Shown: positions 29,680-34,116 of the stretch, piece after piece
Layout: the number at the start of each line of letters is the position of its first letter
How positions within the stretch are numbered: position 1 is the first letter of the stretch
Assembly (NCBI RefSeq): GCF_000337095.1
Contig: NZ_AOIV01000043.1
Location: forward strand, 9,360 to 43,475
Source: Halogeometricum pallidum JCM 14848
GTDB lineage: Archaea; Halobacteriota; Halobacteria; Halobacteriales; Haloferacaceae
Direction of reading: 5' to 3'
Length of the DNA: 34,116 bases
Notes under the pieces: generated by a model
The model's database searches: none
What the model saw: the letters and a program-made list of their open reading frames with translations, nothing else
Told to the model about the DNA's origin: nothing
Translations under genes and position numbers: made by a program

Positions 29680-30978
29680 ATGACTCGGCTCGATTCCCCC
29701 TTTCGAATCGGCGACGCGACGGTCCCGAACCGTCTCTACCGCGCACCGCTGTTGGAGTGTGCGGGGAACGGTCCCGGCGCCGTGGACCGCCTCGTCGCCG
29801 AGTTGGAACCCGCGGCCGAGGCGGGCGCGGGACTGGTCTGTCAGGGGGCGACCATCGTCCGCGGGGAGGGCGGGTGCGCCGCGCCGGGGATGACCCGCGT
29901 CCACGACGACGGGTTCGTCGCGGACCTATCGCGTCTCACCGACGCCGTGCACAACCACGGCGGGCGGATAGCCGTCCAACTCGAACACGGCGGCCTGCGG
30001 AGCATGGAGACGTGGCACGCCGGTTTCCGGGAGGACAACCCGGACCTCGAACAACTCGCCGTCTCCGAACCGCCGCGACTCCTCCGCGCGATGGCCGCGA
30101 CGGGCTTTCTCGACTACGACGCGCGCGTCCTCTCGACCGAGGAGGCGTACGAACTGGCCGCCGACTTCGGGCGCGCGGCGAGGCGGTGCGCCGACGCCGG
30201 GTACGACGTGATTCACCTCGCGGGGGCGAACATGGGGATACTCCAGCAGTTCCTCTCGCCGTTCTACAACCGGAGAGCGGACGAGTTCGCCGACGGCGCC
30301 CGCTTCCTCGAACTCGTCCACGACGAGATTCGATCGCGGGCGGGCGACGTGCCCCTGATGACGAAGGTACCCGCCGAGACGGCCGCCCCGCCCGTCGTCC
30401 GCAGGCGCCTCTCCGCCGACGACGCGGTGGACATCTGCGCCCGCCTCGCAGACCACGGCTACGACGCCGTCGTGCCGGTGACCGCCTCGGTGTTCTGGGA
30501 CGCGAGCGTCGTCAGGGGCGAGTACCCGGCGCGCGCGTGGTCGGACGACCGGTACCGCGCGGGCTACGAGGCGGCGTTCGGCGGGCGACTCCGCGCCCGA
30601 CTCGTCGCGTTCGGCAACTGGGTGGAGTCGAAGGCGTACGACTTCGACCCGACGTGGAACGCCGACCTGTGCCGCCGCGTCCGCCGCGCCGTCGACGTGC
30701 CGGTGCTCTGCGAGGGCGGGGTTCGCGGCCGGGCGGAGGCGGACCGACTCCTCGGCGGCGCCTGCGACGCCGTCGGGATGGGCCGGCCCTTCTACGCCGA
30801 ACCGCGCCTGCCGGCGCGACTGCTCGGCGCGGACGATGCGGAGGCGGTCTGCGAGAACTGCAACAACTGCGCCGTCCCGCAGGCGGCGGGCGCGCCCGGC
30901 GTCTGCCGAACGCCCCGCGTCCTCCGCGAGGCGGGAAAGTTGCGGCGCGCGGGCGCGTACGAACCCTCAGAGGAGTGA
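29680..30978 (+). CDS. Old-yellow-enzyme-type NADH:flavin oxidoreductase
   Basis: This 432-residue FMN TIM barrel opens with FRIGDATVPNRLYRAPL and has VQLEHGG, then HLAGANMGILQQFLSPFYNRRADEF written in part, and GMGRPF near the end. It has a C-terminal Cys cluster C391-x2-C394-x2-C397-x11-C409, close to but not identical with the C-x2-C-x3-C-x11-C that binds 4Fe-4S in 2,4-dienoyl-CoA reductase. It lacks that enzyme's C-terminal FAD domain. It should reduce activated alkenes with NAD(P)H; the substrate is unknown. A TATA-like TCTTT at 29651-29655 is about 27 nt before 29680. A longer Arg-rich reading from 29617 was rejected. Confidence 0.87.
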   Translation: MTRLDSPFRIGDATVPNRLYRAPLLECAGNGPGAVDRLVAELEPAAEAGAGLVCQGATIVRGEGGCAAPGMTRVHDDGFVADLSRLTDAVHNHGGRIAVQLEHGGLRSMETWHAGFREDNPDLEQLAVSEPPRLLRAMAATGFLDYDARVLSTEEAYELAADFGRAARRCADAGYDVIHLAGANMGILQQFLSPFYNRRADEFADGARFLELVHDEIRSRAGDVPLMTKVPAETAAPPVVRRRLSADDAVDICARLADHGYDAVVPVTASVFWDASVVRGEYPARAWSDDRYRAGYEAAFGGRLRARLVAFGNWVESKAYDFDPTWNADLCRRVRRAVDVPVLCEGGVRGRAEADRLLGGACDAVGMGRPFYAEPRLPARLLGADDAEAVCENCNNCAVPQAAGAPGVCRTPRVLREAGKLRRAGAYEPSEE

Positions 30979-31085
30979 TGGCTTCCGCCGACTCGCGTGT
31001 CAGTCCCTTGATTTCGGTTCCGTCCCGACCGGCTGACTTATCGAGAGAGGGTAGAGAACGAGCGGTTGACAACTATCCCGTGGCA

Positions 31086-31112
31086 AACACTTTCGTGTTG
31101 GGAAACGTGTTG
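31086..31112. promoter_or_regulatory. Repeats at the PEBP gene promoter
   Basis: AACAC-TTTC-GTGTT (31086-31099) is a small inverted repeat. CGTGTTG occurs twice 12 bp apart (31094-31100, 31106-31112), ending 6 nt before the ATG. A repressor site over the transcription start is possible. Confidence 0.3.
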
Positions 31113-31117
31113 CCCGT

Positions 31118-31672
31118 ATGGACCGTAGGACCGTCCCTGAGGGGGGACGAACAGTCGTCGCCGACGGGGGAACCGAGCGTCGCCAACTGTCGAACGTCGC
31201 GGGTTTGACCGTCGCCTCTCCCGCGTTCGAGCGCGGAGAGGGGCTCCCGGCGCGGTACACCTGCGACGGGGCCGGCGAGTCGCCGCCGCTCTCCATCGCG
31301 GGCGTTCCCGAGGAGACCGAATCGCTCGCGCTCGTCGTGGACGACCCCGACGCGCCCGGGCAGAACCCGTTCGTCCACTGGCTCCTGTGGAACGTCCCCG
31401 CCGACACGACCGATGTTCCGGCGGGGGTCCCGAAGGACGAAATCGCCCTCGGCGGGGCTCGGCAGGGCCGAAACGACGGCGGCACGCTCGGGTACTTCGC
31501 CGCGTGCCCGTCGCGGGGTGACACCCCCCACGAGTACCGAATCACTCTGTACGCGCTGGACCGCGTGCTCGACCTGCACCCCGGCGCCCGGCACGAGCAA
31601 GTCTCGCGCGCGATAGACGACGCACTCGTCGAGCGGACGACGCTGACGGCCACGTACCGGCGCGCGGAGTGA
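31118..31672 (+). CDS. PEBP-family (YbhB/YbcL, Raf kinase inhibitor-like) protein
   Basis: This 184-residue phosphatidylethanolamine-binding-protein fold is recognised by SPAF, YTCDGAGESPPL, VVDDPDAPGQNPFVHWLLWNV and a late ITLYALD segment. The DPDAPG loop and HW form the anion-binding pocket. Prokaryotic members are soluble and of unclear function. The first 28 residues (hydrophilic, Arg-rich) have no counterpart in the core family, so the real start could be later or this may be a specific extension; no better start codon was seen. Confidence 0.87.
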   Translation: MDRRTVPEGGRTVVADGGTERRQLSNVAGLTVASPAFERGEGLPARYTCDGAGESPPLSIAGVPEETESLALVVDDPDAPGQNPFVHWLLWNVPADTTDVPAGVPKDEIALGGARQGRNDGGTLGYFAACPSRGDTPHEYRITLYALDRVLDLHPGARHEQVSRAIDDALVERTTLTATYRRAE

Positions 31673-31753
31673 GTCGGCGCCGCGACCCCGGTCGGCCGCG
31701 TCGACGCCCTGCGCCTGGTTCGTCCCTCGAACGGTGCGGGCGGCATCCGCGAA

Positions 31754-31760
31754 GGTTATT
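31754..31760 (+). promoter_or_regulatory. TATA-like box of the winged-helix operon
   Basis: GGTTATT is centred about 27 nt before the ATG at 31785 and sets the start within a longer open frame. Confidence 0.5.
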
Positions 31761-31784
31761 GTCCCCCACGGACGAGTGCGGCCA

Positions 31785-32162
31785 ATGGCACGCGAACGGT
31801 CCGCCGGGGAGTCGGGGGAACTCCTCTCCGTCCTCGACGCCCTAGACGACGCGGACGCCCGAGCCATCATCAGAGCACTAGCAGAACCTATGACGGCAAG
31901 CGAACTATCCGACGAGTGTGAAATCCCGCTCTCGACGACGTACCGCAAGTTGGACCTCCTCACCGAGGCCAACCTGCTGACCGAGGGGACGGAGATACGC
32001 GCCGACGGGCACCACACGACCACGTACGAGGTGACGTTCGACGAGGTGCGCATCGAACTCTCCGAGGACCGACGACTCCGCGTCGACGTGGTCCAACCCG
32101 ACCAGTCCCCCGAACGACAGCTCGCCGACATCTGGTCGGCCGTCCGGAGGGAGACGAAGTGA
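31785..32162 (+). CDS. Winged-helix (ArsR-like) transcription regulator
   Basis: This 125-residue protein has a winged helix-turn-helix: a helix in LLSVLDALDDADARAIIRALA, then MTASELSDECEIPLS as the turn and TTYRKLDLLTEANLL as the recognition helix. The wing follows around GHHTTTYEVTFDEV. It is likely a DNA-binding regulator of nearby or its own genes. The stop overlaps the start of a three-helix membrane protein (GTGA), so the pair is made together. No effector domain or metal-binding Cys motif is seen. Confidence 0.85.
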   Translation: MARERSAGESGELLSVLDALDDADARAIIRALAEPMTASELSDECEIPLSTTYRKLDLLTEANLLTEGTEIRADGHHTTTYEVTFDEVRIELSEDRRLRVDVVQPDQSPERQLADIWSAVRRETK

Positions 32163-32452
32163 GCCACTTCGCCAACGCGCCGGTGTTGGCCACCGCGCTC
32201 ATCGCCGTCCAGACGGCCATCCTCGTCCTCGGGGGACTCATCACCTACTTCAGCTTCAAGGCGTACCGCCGGACCGGCGAGTCCTCGCTCCGCGCGCTGA
32301 CGCTCGGGTTCGGCATCATCACGTTCGGCGCCACCGTCGCGGGCGTCCTCGACGTCGTCTTCGGCCTCGATCTCGTCGTCGGCGTCCTCGTCGACTCGCT
32401 GCTCACGCTGTTGGGGTTCGCCATCATCACCTACTCGCTCTACGTCGAGTGA
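32159..32452 (+). CDS. Three-helix membrane protein coupled to the winged-helix regulator
   Basis: This 97-residue protein has three hydrophobic helices (about 8-32, 46-66 and 72-95) with a short basic loop FKAYRRTGESSLRAL between the first and second. It starts at GTG inside the regulator's stop (GTGA). It resembles small haloarchaeal membrane proteins paired with winged-helix regulators (DUF7521 type, from memory). Function unknown; a membrane partner that modulates the regulator is an inference from coupling. Confidence 0.75.
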   Translation: MSHFANAPVLATALIAVQTAILVLGGLITYFSFKAYRRTGESSLRALTLGFGIITFGATVAGVLDVVFGLDLVVGVLVDSLLTLLGFAIITYSLYVE

Positions 32453-32755
32453 CCGGGCTGTGTTCTGATTCCACGAAACCGTCGAACGCGCCGCCGCCCT
32501 TTCTCGTCCCCTTCGCACCGCTGTGAACGACGACCGGGCCGCCGGAACGACAGACGAGGACGGACCACGAGCGTCCGACGATAGAAGCGAGGAGCGCTAA
32601 AAGCGAGAGTGCGGACTCCGACGCTGAGTACTGCAGGCCGTACAAGAACCTCGAACGGGCGTTCACGGAGTGGACTGCGTTCGCGACGCAGAGACGCTCC
32701 GCGGACTATCGAGCGGTACGCCCGAACCGAGGCGAAAAACGAACCCGCCTCGGGT
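32453..32755. other. 303-bp convergent gap without a gene
   Basis: No convincing coding frame: open frames here are short, Arg/Ser-rich and lack promoter support. It holds a nested imperfect hairpin at 32666-32701 (CGGAGTG/CGCTCCG outside, CTGCGT/ACGCAG inside, 5-nt loop). A stretch at about 32590-32608 is weakly like the core of the hairpin repeat near 28450. A small RNA or decayed repeat is possible. Confidence 0.4.
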
Positions 32756-32765
32756 TCACCCGAGG
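32748..32765 (-). terminator. Stop-containing hairpin plus T-tract of the DoxX gene
   Basis: On the minus strand CCTCGGGT pairs perfectly with ACCCGAGG around a 2-base centre that, with the adjacent stem base, forms the TGA stop. A TTTTT run (32736-32740) follows about eight bases later. This is the best intrinsic-type terminator in the window. Confidence 0.6.
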
Positions 32766-33322
32766 ACGTAGTCGAGGGCGGGGTACTTCTCGATGAGGAG
32801 CCGTCCGTCGACCTGATAGCGCTCGACGAAGGCGTCGAGGCCGAGGATGCGGCCCGCACCGAAGGCGGCGACGGCGAGGAACACGAGCATGTACGCGAAG
32901 TCGCCGTTGATGAGGCCGTGTCCGACCTCCCAGTTTCCGAGGTAGAACATGAACATCATGAGCGCCCCCCAGAACGCCGCGAAGCGGGTCAGGAGGCCGA
33001 CGATGAGCGCCAGGCCGATGGCGAGTTCACCCCACGGGACGGCGACGTTCACGAACGCCATGAACGCCTCGTTGCCGGCCATGGCGACGAACAGACCCGC
33101 CGCGGGCGACCCGTTGGCCACCGTCGCGTTCGCGAGATAGCCCGTCGCGTCGAAGCCGGCGAGAATTTTCGCGACGCCCGAGTAGGCGAAGGCGATACCC
33201 ATCATGAGGCGAAGCGCGAGGACGAACCAGGCGCTGAGCGAGTGGGCCCGCCCCCTGACGGTCACACCCGCCACCGTGCTCTCGAACGTGTTTGTCGTCC
33301 CCGTCTGCGTCGTCGTTGCCAT
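32756..33322 (-). CDS. DoxX family membrane protein
   Basis: This 188-residue protein has a Thr-rich N-terminus followed by four hydrophobic helices, with the DoxX-family features: LRLMMGIAFAYSGVAKIL in the first helix, VPWGELAIGLALIVGLLTRFAA, and GALMMFMFYLGN. Family members are subunits or relatives of thiosulfate:quinone oxidoreductase and other membrane oxidoreductase complexes; the role here is unknown. Unlike most genes in the window it has a real leader: a TATA-like GTATATCTATC at 33372-33362, and GGTGA six nt before the ATG matching the 16S 3' end. Confidence 0.9.
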   Translation of the reverse strand: MATTTQTGTTNTFESTVAGVTVRGRAHSLSAWFVLALRLMMGIAFAYSGVAKILAGFDATGYLANATVANGSPAAGLFVAMAGNEAFMAFVNVAVPWGELAIGLALIVGLLTRFAAFWGALMMFMFYLGNWEVGHGLINGDFAYMLVFLAVAAFGAGRILGLDAFVERYQVDGRLLIEKYPALDYVLG

Positions 33323-33328
33323 CTTAAT

Positions 33329-33372
33329 TCACCTTACGTTCGGGAAGATGCGACCCGGTCCGATAGATATAC
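33329..33372 (-). promoter_or_regulatory. Promoter and Shine-Dalgarno site of the DoxX gene
   Basis: The minus-strand TATA box GTATATCTATC (33372-33362) predicts a transcript start near 33341. AAGGTGA (33335-33329) follows, six nt before the ATG. It is the clearest leadered gene start here. Confidence 0.55.
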
Positions 33373-33478
33373 CCGCTGGTTCCCACGGCGAAAGAACGAC
33401 GCACTGCGCCGGGGCCGCGACGAACCGCGCGGACTCCCCGCCCGCGGCGGGAGAGGCCCATTCGAGGTAACACAAGAG

Positions 33479-33484
33479 ATTTAT
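33479..33484 (+). promoter_or_regulatory. TATA-like box of the YjdF-like gene
   Basis: ATTTAT is centred about 29 nt before the ATG at 33511 and favours it over the overlapping ATG at 33506. Confidence 0.5.
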
Positions 33485-33510
33485 CCGGCGTGAGATTTCG
33501 TTTCGATGAG

Positions 33511-34116
33511 ATGTCTGCGCTGCCCCACTCCTCCCCGCGACTCGTCGTCGGCGTCGGGTCGTTGCTCCTCGCGGTCCTCGCCGTCGGCGTCGCCGCGGCG
33601 ACGCCGGGGTTCCCCGGCGACGTGCTGTCGTGGCCCCGAACGCTCCTCGCCCGACTCCGGGCCGACCTGCCGCGCGGCGACCGGGTGACCGCCGCGTGGG
33701 TCGGGATGGCGCTGTGGGCCGTCCTCGTCTCGGCGTTTCACTTCGGCGGCCTCCGGTACGGCGTCTACACGGCGGTGCCGTGGTGGGACCTCCTCACGCA
33801 CGCGATGGGCGGCCTCGGCGTCGCCGTCCTCCTCGCGTTGACCCACCGCCGGACCGCGGCGGTGACCCGGTCGCCGCTGTGGCTGATTCCGTCGGTCTTC
33901 GCCATCGGCGCCGGCTTCGAGGTGTACGAGTTCGTCTTCAAGGACTTCTGGTACGGCTGGTCGGCCGCCTTCTACGTCGAGGATACGGTGATAGACCTCG
34001 CGGTGAACACCTCCGGCGCCGTCCTCGTCGCCGCCGCCGTCGCCGGCTATCGGAGTCTCGCCGGGTCGGGGGACGCCAACGCCAACGCGGACGCCGACGA
34101 CGCCGCGTCGAGCGTC
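33511..34116 (+). CDS. YjdF/DUF2238-like membrane protein, 3' end missing
   Basis: The frame is open to the window end (202 codons, no stop). There are about five hydrophobic helices. Motifs include YTAVPWWDLLTHAMGGLGVA, GAGFEVYEFVF and VEDTVIDLAVNTSGAVLV. Acidic residues and His at helix edges match the DUF2238/YjdF pattern of Asp/His/Glu near membrane boundaries. The function is unknown. The visible C-terminus becomes a low-complexity Asn/Ala/Asp tail, so little is probably missing. Confidence 0.75.
   Translation, partial: MSALPHSSPRLVVGVGSLLLAVLAVGVAAATPGFPGDVLSWPRTLLARLRADLPRGDRVTAAWVGMALWAVLVSAFHFGGLRYGVYTAVPWWDLLTHAMGGLGVAVLLALTHRRTAAVTRSPLWLIPSVFAIGAGFEVYEFVFKDFWYGWSAAFYVEDTVIDLAVNTSGAVLVAAAVAGYRSLAGSGDANANADADDAASSV

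Noticed and set aside
33506-33688. Short frame from the ATG at 33506
   Set aside because: Ser/Arg-rich reading out of frame with the membrane protein that starts five bases later and stays open to the window end.

Overview
The window looks like an ordinary chromosomal segment of a haloarchaeon (class Halobacteria). It is very GC-rich. Its proteins are strongly acidic and rich in Asp, Glu, Ala, Val and Gly. Many start codons sit about 27 nt downstream of an AT-rich TATA-like box with no ribosome-binding site between, the leaderless arrangement common in halophilic archaea. The lipoprotein signals are of the twin-arginine plus Cys type usual there. I could not fix the genus; a Haloferacaceae-like organism is a guess from gene content. 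I see no tRNA, rRNA, CRISPR array, insertion sequence or prophage.

Layout. 1-5104: the end of a phospholipase D-like membrane-anchored protein, a RecJ-like DHH phosphoesterase with S1 and OB domains, a fructosamine-kinase-type kinase, and a JAMM metalloprotease followed one base later by FAD synthase RibL. 5219-8905: respiratory assembly genes. Cytochrome c oxidase subunit II is divergent from a CtaA-like/CtaB heme O synthase fusion, which is followed by a Cys-motif membrane protein, a SelW-like CxxC protein and a YdjM-like membrane protein. 8939-12528: an aldo/keto reductase and a Gfo/Idh/MocA dehydrogenase, divergent from near-identical promoters, then a lipoprotein sugar dehydrogenase of the PQQ-type propeller fold. 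12656-14358: a two-gene ABC exporter. 14381-16781: a fatty-acid operon with a 3-hydroxyacyl-CoA dehydrogenase/enoyl-CoA hydratase fusion and a MaoC hydratase.

16996-19877: a cytosolic HtrA-type protease, divergent from KDPG aldolase across a large palindrome, then a beta-carbonic anhydrase and a 56-residue membrane protein. 19987-23803: two bacterial-PH-domain membrane proteins preceded by a possible leaderless leader peptide, a CopD-like membrane protein and a DUF2071 protein. 24004-28413: an S9 peptidase, a macro-domain protein, a small zinc-ribbon-like protein and a lipoprotein alpha/beta hydrolase. 28535-34116: a succinylglutamate desuccinylase/aspartoacylase-type enzyme whose 3' end lies inside a short hairpin repeat, an old-yellow-enzyme-type flavoprotein with a Cys cluster, a PEBP protein, a winged-helix regulator coupled to a three-helix membrane protein, a DoxX protein, and a YjdF-like membrane protein cut by the window end.

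I found no clear new multi-gene system. The most interesting signals are non-coding: a 34-bp near-perfect palindrome between the protease and the KDPG aldolase, a two-copy 46-bp hairpin repeat that supplies the stop codon of a neighbouring gene, inverted repeats at several convergent gene ends, a candidate 24-codon leaderless leader ORF, and identical promoter cores driving two divergent oxidoreductases.
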